This document shows positions 9,394 to 19,565 of a stretch of DNA of 64,000 nt, in pieces; within the stretch, counting starts at the first letter, position 1; each line of letters begins with the position of its first letter. The DNA comes from Paraburkholderia graminis C4D1M (GTDB lineage: Bacteria > Pseudomonadota > Gammaproteobacteria > Burkholderiales > Burkholderiaceae): the NCBI RefSeq assembly GCF_000172415.1, contig NZ_ABLD01000004.1, positions 1-64,000 of the forward strand. The letters are read 5' to 3'. Made by a program: the position numbers and the translations under genes. The notes under the pieces were generated by a model. That model worked only from the letters and a program-made list of their open reading frames with translations, ran no database searches and was not told where the DNA came from.

Positions 9394-9436
9394 CGTGGGG
9401 AGACCGCGGCGTGCGAGCTGCATGCGCACGCCGCAT

Positions 9437-9471
9437 TAAAAAAGCCCCGCGCCATTGAAGGCGCGGGGCTT
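9437..9471 (-). terminator. terminator between sulP and leuA (strongest for leuA)
   Basis: A 12-bp perfect stem (AAGCCCCGCGCC at 9442-9453 with its complement at 9460-9471). The minus-strand side ends in a run of T, fitting leuA termination. The plus-strand side has only a weak T stretch, so it may be partly bidirectional. Confidence 0.85.
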
Positions 9472-9507
9472 CATCTTTCTATCTATCGACAAGCACTCTG
9501 TGCGAGC

Positions 9508-11055
9508 TCACTCCGACCGCTGCGGATTCAGCTTGTCCGAGTTCGAATGCAGTTTGTTGAGCGCCGAGATATACGCCTTCGCCGACGCAGCCACGATGTC
9601 CGGATCGGTGCCGACGCCATTGACGATACGCCCGCTCTTCGAAAGCCGCACCGTCACTTCGCCCTGCGCCTGCGTGCCGGTGGTGATCGCGTTCACCGAG
9701 TAAAGCAGCAACTCCGAACCGCTGCCGACTTCGGTTTCGATTGCGTTGAGCGTGGCATCCACGGGACCGTTGCCGCGCGCCTCGCCGGTGATCTCCTTGC
9801 CGTCCACCGCGAACACGATTTTCGCGTGCGGCTGCTCGCCGGTCTCCGAATGCTGCGACAGCGACACGAACTTGTAGTGCTCTTTCTGCTGCGCCGCAGC
9901 CGATTCCTCGGTGACGATCGCAATGATGTCCTCGTCGAAAATCTCCGACTTGCGGTCGGCGAGTTCCTTGAAGCGTGCGAATGCCGTGTTGAGTTCAGAT
10001 TCGCTGTCGAGCGCGATACCCAGTTCCTGCAGACGCTGCTTGAACGCATTGCGGCCCGACAATTTGCCGAGCACGATCTTGTTCGCACTCCAGCCCACGT
10101 CTTCCGCGCGCATGATTTCGTAGGTGTCGCGCGCCTTCAGCACGCCGTCCTGGTGGATGCCCGACGCGTGCGCGAACGCGTTTGCGCCGACCACGGCCTT
10201 GTTCGGCTGCACGACGAAACCGGTGATTTGCGACACCAGCTTGGAAGCCGGCACGATCTGCGTCGTATCGAGGCCGAGTTCGAGCCCGAAATAATCCTTG
10301 CGCGTTTTCACGGCCATCACGATTTCCTCGAGCGACGTATTGCCCGCCCGCTCGCCGAGACCATTGATCGTGCACTCGACCTGACGCGCGCCGCCGATCT
10401 GCACGCCCGCGAGCGAATTGGCAACCGCCATGCCGAGGTCGTTATGACAATGCACCGAGAACACCGCCTTGTGCGAGTTCGGAATGCGCTCGCGCAGCGT
10501 CTTCACGAGATTGCCGTACAGCTCCGGCACGCCGTAGCCGACGGTATCGGCGATATTGATGGTGGTTGCGCCTTCCGCAATCACCGCTTCGAGCACGCGG
10601 CACAGGAAGTCCATGTCCGAGCGGCTGCCGTCTTCCGGCGAAAACTCCACGTCGTCCGTGAATTTGCGTGCGAAGCGCACGGCAAGCTTCGCTTGCTCGA
10701 ACACCTGGTCGGGCGTCATGCGCAGCTTCTTTTCCATGTGCAACGGCGACGTCGCGATAAACGTGTGAATGCGGAAACGCTCGGCGGGCTTGAGCGCGTC
10801 GGCTGCGCGCTGGATGTCCTTGTCGTTCGCGCGGGCGAGCGAGCAGACGGTGCTCTCCTTGATCAACCCGGCGATGGTCTGGATCGAGTCGAAGTCGCCG
10901 TTCGAACTCGCCGCGAAGCCTGCCTCGATCACATCCACTTTCATCCGCTCGAGTTGCTTGGCGATGCGGATTTTTTCTTCTTTCGTCATCGATGCGCCAG
11001 GCGATTGTTCGCCGTCACGCAGCGTAGTGTCGAATATGATCAGTTTGTCGGACAT
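9508..11055 (-). CDS. leuA: 2-isopropylmalate synthase
   Basis: Condenses acetyl-CoA with 2-oxoisovalerate, the first committed step of leucine synthesis. The 515 residues match the bacterial type. The N-terminal TIM barrel starts [17 protein letters not shown] (metal-binding Asp and catalytic Arg). [13 protein letters not shown] holds the two metal-ligand His, followed by GLGERAGN. The C-terminal regulatory LeuA dimer domain (about 370-505), where leucine inhibits, is present. The ATG at 11055 follows GGAGACTCCTC. It is the last biosynthetic gene of the ilv-psd-pssA cluster, but a terminator and a 460-bp gap separate it from pssA, so it probably has its own promoter. Confidence 0.97.
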   Translation of the reverse strand: MSDKLIIFDTTLRDGEQSPGASMTKEEKIRIAKQLERMKVDVIEAGFAASSNGDFDSIQTIAGLIKESTVCSLARANDKDIQRAADALKPAERFRIHTFIATSPLHMEKKLRMTPDQVFEQAKLAVRFARKFTDDVEFSPEDGSRSDMDFLCRVLEAVIAEGATTINIADTVGYGVPELYGNLVKTLRERIPNSHKAVFSVHCHNDLGMAVANSLAGVQIGGARQVECTINGLGERAGNTSLEEIVMAVKTRKDYFGLELGLDTTQIVPASKLVSQITGFVVQPNKAVVGANAFAHASGIHQDGVLKARDTYEIMRAEDVGWSANKIVLGKLSGRNAFKQRLQELGIALDSESELNTAFARFKELADRKSEIFDEDIIAIVTEESAAAQQKEHYKFVSLSQHSETGEQPHAKIVFAVDGKEITGEARGNGPVDATLNAIETEVGSGSELLLYSVNAITTGTQAQGEVTVRLSKSGRIVNGVGTDPDIVAASAKAYISALNKLHSNSDKLNPQRSE

Positions 11056-11515
11056 GAGGAGTCTCCTGCGGAGTCGTTCGATTGTGGGAGTCGGATATTG
11101 GAATGGATGCGGTCGCCGTTAGCGCTCCGAGGCACTCGACCGGACCGCAGACCGCGAGCCGCGACTCTAGCGGTTGGCGCGTCGACACACGGCGCACGCA
11201 CGGTTAGCTGACTTTATTCTGCGATTCAAACTGCGGCTTGCATTACGCTCGGCGCGCACTGCACTGCCATTCGCCGAACTACTGCCTGGCCTCGCGCCGT
11301 TGCTGCGGAAGAAAGCATCGCCGGCACAGTCATCCAACGACTATAGCGGCATTCCACCCGCCGTGCAATTCACGCCAGGCGCGGCTGGCAAGCGCCTCGC
11401 CGGTGTCCGCGGACAGCATCGCAATGGTGGCTTGCCAAAGAACAAACGGCGCCCCGAAGGACGCCGTTCTCTCATGCAGCACAAGCTTCGAGCGACAAGC
11501 GCGCGAGGCAGCGCG
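11056..11515. other. intergenic region between pssA and leuA
   Basis: 460 bp without a convincing gene. It holds the pssA terminator near 11445-11468 and presumably the leuA promoter. I looked for a Leu-rich leader peptide with attenuator stems on the minus strand and found none. Confidence 0.4.
11445..11468 (-). terminator. probable terminator of pssA
   Basis: AACGGCG (11445-11451) and CGCCGTT (11462-11468) form the stem, extended by CC/GG with one mismatch and a UUCG tetraloop on the minus strand. TTTGTTCTTT follows. Confidence 0.75.
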
Positions 11516-12385
11516 CTACCTGTCGTGCGCGACCGAACGAGCGGGATTGCCCCGGCCACGCAGCACCTGGTAACCCCAGAACACATACCCCGACAAACCG
11601 TACAGCACGAACAGGCCGAACAGCATCAGCGGCGGATCGGACGAAACCAGCACGAACGCGACCACCACGAGCAGAATCACGCCGAACGGCACGCGATGCC
11701 GCACGTCGAGCGCCTTGCCGCTATAGAACGGCGCGTTCGACACCATGGTCACGCCCGCGTAAATGGTCAGCACGAACGCGACCCACGGCAGCCAGACGAG
11801 TTTGAGCGGCACGCGGTTGTCGGTGGCGAGCCACACGAAGCCCGCGATCAGCGCCGCCGCCGCCGGGCTCGGCATGCCCTGGAAGAACCGCTTGTCGACC
11901 ACGCCGATGTTCGTGTTGAAGCGCGCGAGGCGCAACGCCGCGCCCGAGCAATAGACGAACGCCGCGAGCCAGCCCCATCGGCCGAGGTCTTTCAGAATCC
12001 ATTCATACATGACGAGCGCCGGCGCGACGCCGAACGACACCATGTCGGACAGACTGTCGAACTGCTCGCCGAATGCGCTTTGCGTATGCGTCATACGGGC
12101 GACGCGGCCGTCCATGCCGTCGAGCACCATGGCCACGAAGATCGCGATCGCCGCGATTTCGAAGCGCACGTTCATGGCCTGCACGACGGCGAAGAAACCG
12201 CAGAACAGCGCGGCCGTGGTGAACGCGTTCGGCAGCAGATAAATGCCGCGCTTCCTCAGGAATTGCTGACGCTGCGCGCGCCGGCTGTCCACGGCCGGCG
12301 ACTCCGCGACAATCGGCTTGTTGCGACGGAACGGACGCGGCAGCGGTCCACTGTTGCGCGGTCGGCGCGGTTTGAATGCGGCCAT
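11516..12385 (-). CDS. pssA: CDP-diacylglycerol-serine O-phosphatidyltransferase
   Basis: Makes phosphatidylserine from CDP-diacylglycerol and serine at the inner membrane. The 289-residue protein has a basic N-terminal tail of about 45 residues, then seven to eight hydrophobic segments. The CDP-alcohol phosphotransferase signature DG-x2-AR-x8-G-x3-D-x3-D is complete (DGMDGRVAR, then GEQFDSLSD). The first helix reads LLPNAFTTAALFCGF. The ATG at 12385 follows AAGGAG. The product is the substrate of Psd, encoded 24 bp upstream in the same operon; together they make phosphatidylethanolamine. Confidence 0.96.
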   Translation of the reverse strand: MAAFKPRRPRNSGPLPRPFRRNKPIVAESPAVDSRRAQRQQFLRKRGIYLLPNAFTTAALFCGFFAVVQAMNVRFEIAAIAIFVAMVLDGMDGRVARMTHTQSAFGEQFDSLSDMVSFGVAPALVMYEWILKDLGRWGWLAAFVYCSGAALRLARFNTNIGVVDKRFFQGMPSPAAAALIAGFVWLATDNRVPLKLVWLPWVAFVLTIYAGVTMVSNAPFYSGKALDVRHRVPFGVILLVVVAFVLVSSDPPLMLFGLFVLYGLSGYVFWGYQVLRGRGNPARSVAHDR

Positions 12386-12409
12386 TCGGACAATCTCCTT
12401 TGTGCCGCT

Positions 12410-13048
12410 TTACAGGTCAGCGAGAATCGTGGACGACGCCGACACCTTCTCGCCGATCGACACACGCGGACGGCTGCCCACCGGCAAATAAACGTCGACA
12501 CGCGAGCCGAAGCGGATAAAGCCATACCGTTGACCGCGCGTAAGCGGCTCGCCTGCACGGACGTAGCAAAGAATACGCCGCGCGATCAAACCGGCAATCT
12601 GCACGGACGTCACCGTTTGCCCGCCGGCCATTTCGATCACGATTGCATTGCGCTCGTTTTCGAGCGAGGCCTTGTCCACCGCGGCGTTCAGATACGCGCC
12701 GGGGAAATATTCGACCTTCGAGATCGCGCCGTCCACGGGCGAGCGCTGCGAATGCACGTTGAATACGTTCATGAACACGCTGATTTTCAGCGCTTCACGA
12801 TTGGCATACGGATCGTGTGCGGTTTCCACTGCGACGATGCGGCCGTCCGCGGGACACAGCACGGCATTCGCCTGAGTCGGAATCGGGCGCGCCGGGTCGC
12901 GGAAGAACTGCACGACGAAGATCAGGATCAGCCAGAAGATCCAAGCAAAGCCGAACCCCGCGAAAGCGTGAACCAGTAAGGCAACAACGGCCGCGATGGC
13001 GATAAACGGCCAGCCTTCTCGCGCGATGATCGGATGTGGGTAATTCAT
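12410..13048 (-). CDS. psd: phosphatidylserine decarboxylase proenzyme (short PSD-A type)
   Basis: A pyruvoyl enzyme converting phosphatidylserine to phosphatidylethanolamine. The proenzyme has 212 residues. The N-terminus has a membrane segment ([20 protein letters not shown]). [16 protein letters not shown] residues ([14 protein letters not shown]) follow. Self-cleavage occurs at the Gly-Ser of [12 protein letters not shown] near residue 180, which supplies the pyruvoyl group. The ATG at 13048 ([12 protein letters not shown]) matches homologues; an open extension upstream overlaps the ilvC terminator and was rejected. It precedes pssA by 24 bp, so the two are co-transcribed. Confidence 0.95.
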   Translation of the reverse strand: MNYPHPIIAREGWPFIAIAAVVALLVHAFAGFGFAWIFWLILIFVVQFFRDPARPIPTQANAVLCPADGRIVAVETAHDPYANREALKISVFMNVFNVHSQRSPVDGAISKVEYFPGAYLNAAVDKASLENERNAIVIEMAGGQTVTSVQIAGLIARRILCYVRAGEPLTRGQRYGFIRFGSRVDVYLPVGSRPRVSIGEKVSASSTILADL

Positions 13049-13085
13049 GGATGGCTTCGATATTTTTGTAAAACCGTAGGATAGC

Positions 13086-13125
13086 AAAAGCCGCCCGGGG
13101 TTCAGCACCCTCGGGCGGCTTTTTG
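13086..13125 (-). terminator. terminator between ilvC and psd
   Basis: AAAGCCGCCCG (13088-13098) pairs with CGGGCGGCTTT (13112-13122) around a short loop. T runs occur on both sides, so it could act in either direction; by position it ends ilvC transcription. Confidence 0.85.
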
Positions 13126-13182
13126 CATGACCGGCGCATGCGGCGGTGCGCCGCGCCGGTTTCAGGCGATAAAACGGACTTC

Positions 13183-14235
<1,053 letters not shown>

Positions 14236-14308
14236 TCAGATACTGCGAATGTTGTGCTGCAAGGCCGGATAGTGATGAGCGCCACCGGCCAGGATCGGAC
14301 GCTGCGCG

Positions 14309-14797
14309 TTACACCTTCAGAATGCGCTCGCCGCGGCCGATGCCCGAACTGCCCGTGCGGACCGTTTCGAGAATTGCCGTGGAGTCGAGTCCTTCGATGA
14401 AGGCGTCGAGCTTGTCGCTCGCGCCCGTCAGTTCGATCGTGTAGGTCTTTTCGGTGACGTCGATGATGCGGCCGCGGAAAATATCCGACATCCGCTTCAT
14501 CTCTTCACGTTCCTTGCCGACCGCCCTCACCTTGATCAGCATCAGCTCGCGCTCGATGTGGGCGCCCTCGGTAAGGTCGACCACTTTCACCACCTCGATC
14601 AGGCGGTTCAGATGCTTCGTGATCTGTTCGATCACGTCGTCCGAGCCAATGGAGACGATGGTCATGCGCGACAGCGAACGGTCTTCGGTCGGAGCCACCG
14701 TCAAGGTTTCGATGTTGTAGCCGCGTGCCGAGAGAGACCGACGACGCGCGACAACGCGCCCGGTTCGTTTTCGAGCAGACGGAAATATGTGTCTCAT
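14309..14797 (-). CDS. ilvN: acetolactate synthase small (regulatory) subunit, N-terminus scrambled
   Basis: Binds valine and controls the catalytic subunit IlvB. From residue 21 on, the 162-residue protein is a normal IlvN/IlvH: SARGYNIETLTVAPTEDRS, the rest of the ACT domain, then a C-terminal ACT-like domain. Residues 5-20 read FPSARKRTGRVVARRR instead of the expected valine-binding start of the ACT domain (family form near SVLLENEPGALSRVVG). Restoring single bases near 14786, 14777 and 14734 recovers that reading exactly. The three losses sum to one codon, so the frame reopens. The start at 14797 follows GGAGAAGCGATC. If real, feedback control by valine would be lost; sequence error is the simpler explanation. 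Confidence 0.93.
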   Translation of the reverse strand: MRHIFPSARKRTGRVVARRRSLSARGYNIETLTVAPTEDRSLSRMTIVSIGSDDVIEQITKHLNRLIEVVKVVDLTEGAHIERELMLIKVRAVGKEREEMKRMSDIFRGRIIDVTEKTYTIELTGASDKLDAFIEGLDSTAILETVRTGSSGIGRGERILKV

Positions 14798-14900
14798 GAT
14801 CGCTTCTCCAGATGTTTGTCGATGTCTGCGACAGTCAGCGCCGCTCGTCGACTGCGTCTTTTTGAGACGTTCGTGACGAAGCCGGCGCTACAAACCGTCG

Positions 14901-16664
14901 TTATAGATCTTCCGAACCCATGAGCATCTCGGTGATGCCCTTGCCGGCCTGGACCATCGGCCAGACGTTTTCGGTGGGGTCGGTCTGGAAGTCGAGAAAC
15001 ACGGTGCGATCTTTCAGGCGCAGCGCTTCCTTGAGCGCCGGCTCGACGTCGGCCGTGCGTTCGATACGCATGCCCACGTGACCGTACGCTTCGGCGAGCT
15101 TCACGAAATCGGGCAGCGCGTCCATGTACGAATGCGAATAGCGCTTGCTGTACTCGATCTGCTGCCACTGGCGCACCATGCCCAGATAGCGGTTATTCAG
15201 CGAGATGATCTTCACGGGCGTCGCGTACTGCTTGCAGGTGGACAGCTCCTGAATGCACATCTGAATGGAGCCTTCGCCCGTGATGCACAGCACGTCGTCG
15301 TCCGGGTGCGCCATCTTCACGCCCATCGCCGCCGGCAGGCCGAAGCCCATCGTGCCCAGGCCGCCCGAGTTGATCCAGCGGCGCGGCTTGTTGAAGCGAT
15401 AGAACTGCGCCGCCCACATCTGATGCTGGCCGACGTCGGAGCAGACGAACGCGTTGCCGTCGGTCAACTCCCACGCCTTTTCCACCACGTACTGCGGCTT
15501 GATGATGTCGCTCTTGCGGTCGAACTTCAGGCAGTCTTTCGCGCGCCAGGCTTCGATGTCCTTCCACCAGTCGGCGAGCGCCGCGGTATCCGGGCCATGC
15601 TCGGCTGTTTGCAACTGCTCGATCAGTTCCTTCAACACTTCCTTCACGTCGCCGACGATAGGAATGTCGACCTTGACGCGCTTGGAAATGGAAGAAGGAT
15701 CGATGTCGATATGGATGATCTTGCGCGGACGCGACGCGAAGTGCGCCGGGTCGCCGATCACACGGTCGTCGAAGCGCGCGCCGATGGCGATCAGCACGTC
15801 GCAGTGCTGCATGGCCATGTTGGCTTCGTACGTGCCGTGCATGCCGAGCATGCCGAGGAATTTCTTGTCGCTCGCGCGGTAGCCGCCCAGACCCATCAGC
15901 GTGTTGGTGACCGGATAGCCGAGCAGATCGGCGAACTGGTTCAACTCACGCGATGCGTCCGCGAGAATGATGCCGCCGCCAGTGTAGATGTACGGGCGCT
16001 TCGCCGACAGCAGCAGCGACACGGCCTTGCGAATCTGACCGGAGTGGCCCTTCGTGACCGGGTTGTACGAGCGCAGCGACACGCTCTTGAGCGGCTCGTA
16101 CTGGCAAGGCGCTTTCGACACGTCTTTCGGAATGTCGATCAGCACCGGGCCGGGACGGCCGGTACGGGCAATATAGAAAGCTTTCTTGACGGTGGCGGCG
16201 AGGTCGCGCACGTCCTTCACGAGGAAGTTGTGCTTCACGCAAGGACGCGTGATGCCGACCGTATCGCACTCCTGGAACGCATCCTGGCCGATCGCGGCAG
16301 TCGGCACCTGGCCGCTGATCACGACCATCGGGATCGAATCCATATAGGCGGTGGCGATGCCGGTCACCGCATTGGTGACGCCGGGGCCGGAGGTCACGAG
16401 GCACACACCGACCTTGCCGGTGGAACGCGCATACGCGTCGGCGGCGTGAACCGCGGCCTGTTCGTGGCGCACGAGGATGTGCTCGAACTTGTCCTGCTTG
16501 TACAGCTCGTCGTAAATGTAGAGTACCGAGCCGCCGGGATAGCCCCAAACAAATTCGACGTCTTCGTCGGCCAGTGCCTTCATGAGCACGGTGGCGCCGA
16601 TAGAGTCAGCTTCGTGTTGTGGAGTGGTATCCGACGTGGAGAATTCCGCGCTGGGCATATTCAT
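14901..16664 (-). CDS. ilvB: acetolactate synthase large (catalytic) subunit
   Basis: A thiamine-diphosphate enzyme condensing pyruvate with pyruvate or 2-oxobutyrate, the first common step of valine and isoleucine synthesis. It has 587 residues. The catalytic Glu lies in VRHEQAAVHAADAYAR and the phosphate-binding region in TSGPGVTNAVTGIATAY. FAD-domain sequences occupy the middle. The ThDP motif GDG-type GEGSIQMCIQELSTCKQY runs to the NN of SLNNRYLGMVRQWQ. The ATG at 16664 follows AAGGTGAATCAA, which favours it over the ATG two codons later. It leads the ilvB-ilvN-ilvC cluster and is divergent from the sigma factor gene. Confidence 0.97.
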   Translation of the reverse strand: MNMPSAEFSTSDTTPQHEADSIGATVLMKALADEDVEFVWGYPGGSVLYIYDELYKQDKFEHILVRHEQAAVHAADAYARSTGKVGVCLVTSGPGVTNAVTGIATAYMDSIPMVVISGQVPTAAIGQDAFQECDTVGITRPCVKHNFLVKDVRDLAATVKKAFYIARTGRPGPVLIDIPKDVSKAPCQYEPLKSVSLRSYNPVTKGHSGQIRKAVSLLLSAKRPYIYTGGGIILADASRELNQFADLLGYPVTNTLMGLGGYRASDKKFLGMLGMHGTYEANMAMQHCDVLIAIGARFDDRVIGDPAHFASRPRKIIHIDIDPSSISKRVKVDIPIVGDVKEVLKELIEQLQTAEHGPDTAALADWWKDIEAWRAKDCLKFDRKSDIIKPQYVVEKAWELTDGNAFVCSDVGQHQMWAAQFYRFNKPRRWINSGGLGTMGFGLPAAMGVKMAHPDDDVLCITGEGSIQMCIQELSTCKQYATPVKIISLNNRYLGMVRQWQQIEYSKRYSHSYMDALPDFVKLAEAYGHVGMRIERTADVEPALKEALRLKDRTVFLDFQTDPTENVWPMVQAGKGITEMLMGSEDL

Positions 16665-17018
16665 TTGATTCACCTTTCGAATTTTCGGCAAAAAATTGAT
16701 CGGGTGCTCTCTGCCGGGCTTGTGGCTCGGGTTCAAGCGGCGCGTCCAGTTGACAGGTGAGCTTCTTGGGCCACACCTCAATGAGACAAGTCACTTATAT
16801 TGCGAACCAGCGACGATAGCGGCAGACGTCCGCGCGGTCAAGCAAATATTGCCCCAACGCCCGCCGGGACGCCCTTTAATGACCGACGCGCCGCCTCGCG
16901 ACGACAGCGGCGGTCCCACGTTTCGCCCCTGCTCGCGCAAAAATTTGTTAGCATCCGCGGGTTTTACGACATTTTTCGACCGATTACGCGCACGCTCGCT
17001 GCGCCGACCCCCAAACGG
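16665..17018. other. divergent intergenic region ilvB / sigma factor
   Basis: 354 bp between two divergent genes that must hold promoters for both. I saw no leader peptide rich in Val, Ile or Leu and no clear attenuator hairpin on the ilvB side. The sigma factor frame stays open back to about 16800, but that stretch has no family resemblance. Confidence 0.35.
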
Positions 17019-17582
17019 ATGGCATCAGACAAGGAACTCGCCGACTTTCTGGCGGGCGTCGAAAGGCGCGCATTCAAGCAGACGGTCTACGCCGTGCGGG
17101 ACGACGACGCCTCGCTGGATATCGTGCAGGACGCGATGATCAAGCTCGCCGAAAAATACGGCGACCGTCCCGCGGCCGAGCTTCCGCTGCTGTTTCAGCG
17201 TATTCTGCAGAATGCGATGCACGACTATTTCCGTCGTGCGAAAGTGCGCAATACGTGGGTGAGCCTGTTTTCGTCGTTCGGTAATGCCGACGACGACGAA
17301 TTCGATCCGCTCGAAACCTTCGAGGCGCAGCAAGGCTCGGCCGGCGCCGAGAGCAACGAGCAGAAACTCGAGCGCGAACAGGTCTTGCAAATGATCGACG
17401 ACGAGATCCAAAAGTTGCCGGCACGTCAACGGGAGGCGTTTCTCATGCGTTATTGGGAAGATATGGATGTCGCCGAGACTGCCGCCGCCATGGGCTGCTC
17501 CGAAGGCAGTGTGAAGACGCACTGCTCGCGGGCCACCCACACGCTGGCGCAAGCGCTCAAGGCCAAAGGAATCACGCTATGA
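17019..17582 (+). CDS. ECF-like RNA polymerase sigma factor
   Basis: A 187-residue sigma-70-family protein with region 2 and region 4 only. Region 2 (about 15-80) has DDASLDIVQDAMIKLAEKY and PLLFQRILQNAMHDYFRR. Region 4 (about 125-180) has IQKLPARQREAFLMRYWEDM, then the helix-turn-helix MDVAETAAAMGCSEGSVKTH. The linker is acidic. The start at 17019 (MASDKELADFL) matches family N-termini. It overlaps the next gene by 4 bp (ATGA), so the DUF3619 protein is translationally coupled and could be its partner or anti-sigma. No target promoter is evident in the window. Confidence 0.88.
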   Translation: MASDKELADFLAGVERRAFKQTVYAVRDDDASLDIVQDAMIKLAEKYGDRPAAELPLLFQRILQNAMHDYFRRAKVRNTWVSLFSSFGNADDDEFDPLETFEAQQGSAGAESNEQKLEREQVLQMIDDEIQKLPARQREAFLMRYWEDMDVAETAAAMGCSEGSVKTHCSRATHTLAQALKAKGITL

Positions 17583-18001
17583 GCTCCCTCGAAACAAAAG
17601 AACTTGAGTTCGCCCGCCAGGTGCGCCGCGCGCTCGACGAAAACGCGGCCGGCATTCCGTCCGCCGCCGTCGACCGGCTGGCCGCCGCCCGCCGTGCCGC
17701 GCTTGCCCGCAAGAAGCCCGAAACCGCCGCCGCGCCGGTGTTCGTCCCGTCGTTCGCGGGCGTGCCGTCCGGTCTGCCGGATGAACAACGCCCAGAGCGC
17801 CGCCGTTCGCCGCTGCGCCGCTTCGCGCTGGCGTGGCCGCTCGCCGCGCTGGTCGTGAGCCTCGTCGGCATTGCCTACTGGGAAGACCAGCAACGCACGG
17901 CCGAACTCGCCGATATCGATGCCGCCATGTTAAGCGACGACCTGCCGCTCAATGCCTATCTCGACCACGGCTTCAACGCGTATCTTTCGCGCGCCCACTG
18001 A
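17579..18001 (+). CDS. DUF3619 family membrane protein, possible anti-sigma factor
   Basis: A 140-residue protein with an alpha-helical cytosolic N-terminus (ELEFARQVRRALDENAAGIP). It has a Pro/Ala/Arg-rich linker, one membrane segment near residues 85-101 (LAWPLAALVVSLVGIAYW) and a short acidic periplasmic tail ending DDLPLNAYLDHGFNAYLSRA. Its ATG overlaps the sigma factor stop (ATGA). Small single-pass proteins encoded directly after an ECF sigma gene are commonly anti-sigma factors. The sequence shows the coupling and topology; the regulatory role is inference. The conserved C-terminal DDLP...YLD..F...L motif is typical of DUF3619. Confidence 0.8.
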   Translation: MSSLETKELEFARQVRRALDENAAGIPSAAVDRLAAARRAALARKKPETAAAPVFVPSFAGVPSGLPDEQRPERRRSPLRRFALAWPLAALVVSLVGIAYWEDQQRTAELADIDAAMLSDDLPLNAYLDHGFNAYLSRAH

Positions 18002-18017
18002 GCGGGAGATCGTTCGG

Positions 18018-18779
18018 GTGAGCTACAAGCGCGGTCTGGCCGTTGTTTTCGGATGTGCGATAGCGGCGCTCGTGTCGTTTGCCGCCACGTATCCGCGCTT
18101 CTACCCGAGCCCCTCGCCCGCCGGCGCGCCCGTTGCGAACAGCAACGGCGCGGCGCCCGCGCCCGCACCCACGCTCGGCGTCGAATTGCCGAGCCTGCCC
18201 GGCAGTAAAAGCCCGATGGCCTGGTCGCGCCTGAGCGCGGCCGAACATATCGCGCTCGCGCCGTTCGAGGCGCAGTGGGATTCGTTCAGCGACGAGCGCA
18301 AGCGCAAGTGGCTGAAAATCGCGTCGCGTTACTCGAAGCTGTCGCCCGAAGCACAAAAACGCCTGCACGACCGGATGACCGAATGGGTCCGCATGACGCC
18401 CGATCAGCGGCGCGTTGCGCGCGAGAACTATCAGGTCTCGAAGCAGTTGCCGCGCGAAGCGCGTCAGAACGCGTGGAAGGCGTATCAGGAACTGCCCGAG
18501 GAACAGAAGCAGCGGCTCGCCGCAAGTGAGCATAAGCGGCGTCCGAGCGTGGTCAGCGCGCCGCCGTCGGGCCGCAGCGAGATCAAGGGACTCGACCGGC
18601 TGGTGAATGCACGTGAGCGCGCCGCGAGCGGCACGCCGTCGGCCAGCGCGGCCGCTGCGGCCGCGTCGTTGCCGAGCCCGGCGTCGCTGCCGGGCATTCC
18701 GGCGGCCGGCAGCTTCGTGCCGGCCACGCCGCTGCCGGTTTCGCCGGCGGAAGCGCCGTCCATCTTCAACGGTTCGTAA
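18018..18779 (+). CDS. DUF3106 domain exported protein
   Basis: A 253-residue protein starting at GTG 18018 behind GGGAG; the frame runs further upstream but overlaps the DUF3619 gene. An N-terminal hydrophobic segment (GLAVVFGCAIAALVSFAATY) acts as signal or anchor. A Pro/Ala-rich linker follows. The DUF3106 region (about 70-165) is helical with repeated W and R/K: PFEAQWDSFSDERKRKWLKI, SPEAQKRLHDRMTEWVRMTP, ELPEEQKQRLA. This LSPE/MTPDQR pattern recalls periplasmic CpxP/Spy-like helical repeats only loosely. The C-terminal third is low-complexity Ala/Pro/Ser. Function unknown; its place in the sigma-factor operon suggests an envelope role. Confidence 0.78.
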   Translation: MSYKRGLAVVFGCAIAALVSFAATYPRFYPSPSPAGAPVANSNGAAPAPAPTLGVELPSLPGSKSPMAWSRLSAAEHIALAPFEAQWDSFSDERKRKWLKIASRYSKLSPEAQKRLHDRMTEWVRMTPDQRRVARENYQVSKQLPREARQNAWKAYQELPEEQKQRLAASEHKRRPSVVSAPPSGRSEIKGLDRLVNARERAASGTPSASAAAAAASLPSPASLPGIPAAGSFVPATPLPVSPAEAPSIFNGS

Positions 18780-18791
18780 GCGGCGCTGCCC

Positions 18792-19361
18792 GTGTCCGAG
18801 TCGCGCGCCACTTCCGCCACCGTCAATCCCGACTCGGGCACCGCGTCCAGCGCGAGTTCGCCCGTTGCCGTGTCCACTTCACCAGGCAATTCCCCGAGCG
18901 TTCGCCGCCGCCTCGCCGCGCTGCTTTACGAAGCGCTGCTGCTGTTCGGCGTCGTGTTTATCGCGGGGTATCTGTTCAGCACGCTCACGCAGCAGCGCAA
19001 CGGGCTCACGCATCACAACGTGATGGCGGCGTGGATCGGGCTCGTCGTCGGCCTGTATTTCGTCTGGTTCTGGACCCACGGCGGCCAGACGCTGCCGATG
19101 AAAACCTGGCGCCTGCGCGTCGTCACAGCGAATGGCGCGCCGCTCTCCGCGTGGCGCGCCGTCGGCCGCTATCTGCTGGCGTGGCTATGGTTTCTGCCGC
19201 CGCTCGCGCTTCATCCGCTGCTCGGGTTGCGCTTACCGCAAACTCTTGCGATCGCCGGAATCTGGTTCGTACTGTGGGCGGCCACGGGGCGCCTCGGCGC
19301 GAGCCGCCAGTTTCTGCATGACCGGCTCGCCGGCACGCGCGTGATCGAAGTCGCGCGCTAG
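18792..19361 (+). CDS. RDD family membrane protein
   Basis: A 189-residue inner-membrane protein of the RDD family, which takes its name from conserved Arg-Asp-Asp residues. The open frame begins with GTG at 18792, 12 bp after the DUF3106 stop. The first 35 residues are Ser/Thr/Ala-rich. Membrane segments are ALLYEALLLFGVVFIAGYLF, MAAWIGLVVGLYFVWFW, a pair of Leu/Pro-rich helices, and IAGIWFVLWAA. GQTLPMKTWRLRVV between helices 2 and 3 and the terminal FLHDRLAGTRV are typical of the family. In this copy the first helix reads RRRLAALLYE, lacking the usual Asp. Some RDD proteins have been proposed as Na+/H+ antiporters, but the role here is unknown. Confidence 0.85.
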   Translation: MSESRATSATVNPDSGTASSASSPVAVSTSPGNSPSVRRRLAALLYEALLLFGVVFIAGYLFSTLTQQRNGLTHHNVMAAWIGLVVGLYFVWFWTHGGQTLPMKTWRLRVVTANGAPLSAWRAVGRYLLAWLWFLPPLALHPLLGLRLPQTLAIAGIWFVLWAATGRLGASRQFLHDRLAGTRVIEVAR

Positions 19362-19565
19362 ACATTGCGAGCCGCGCGTCGCGCAGTCAACGGCGCACCG
19401 AACCGCGCATCCACCACGCGAAGCAAACGCTTCGCTATCGCCTCATCTCGCATCACATCGCCTCACCTCCCATCGCTCCCGCAGTAATAAGAACTTCTCG
19501 TGACTGTCACGGCACCGTCACGCGTGGTAGGCCCAATACGGGCACTGCAACTCGACGCGTGAGCC

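Noticed and set aside
11056..11200. leuA leader peptide attenuator
   Set aside because: No short frame with a run of Leu codons followed by alternative stems could be found.
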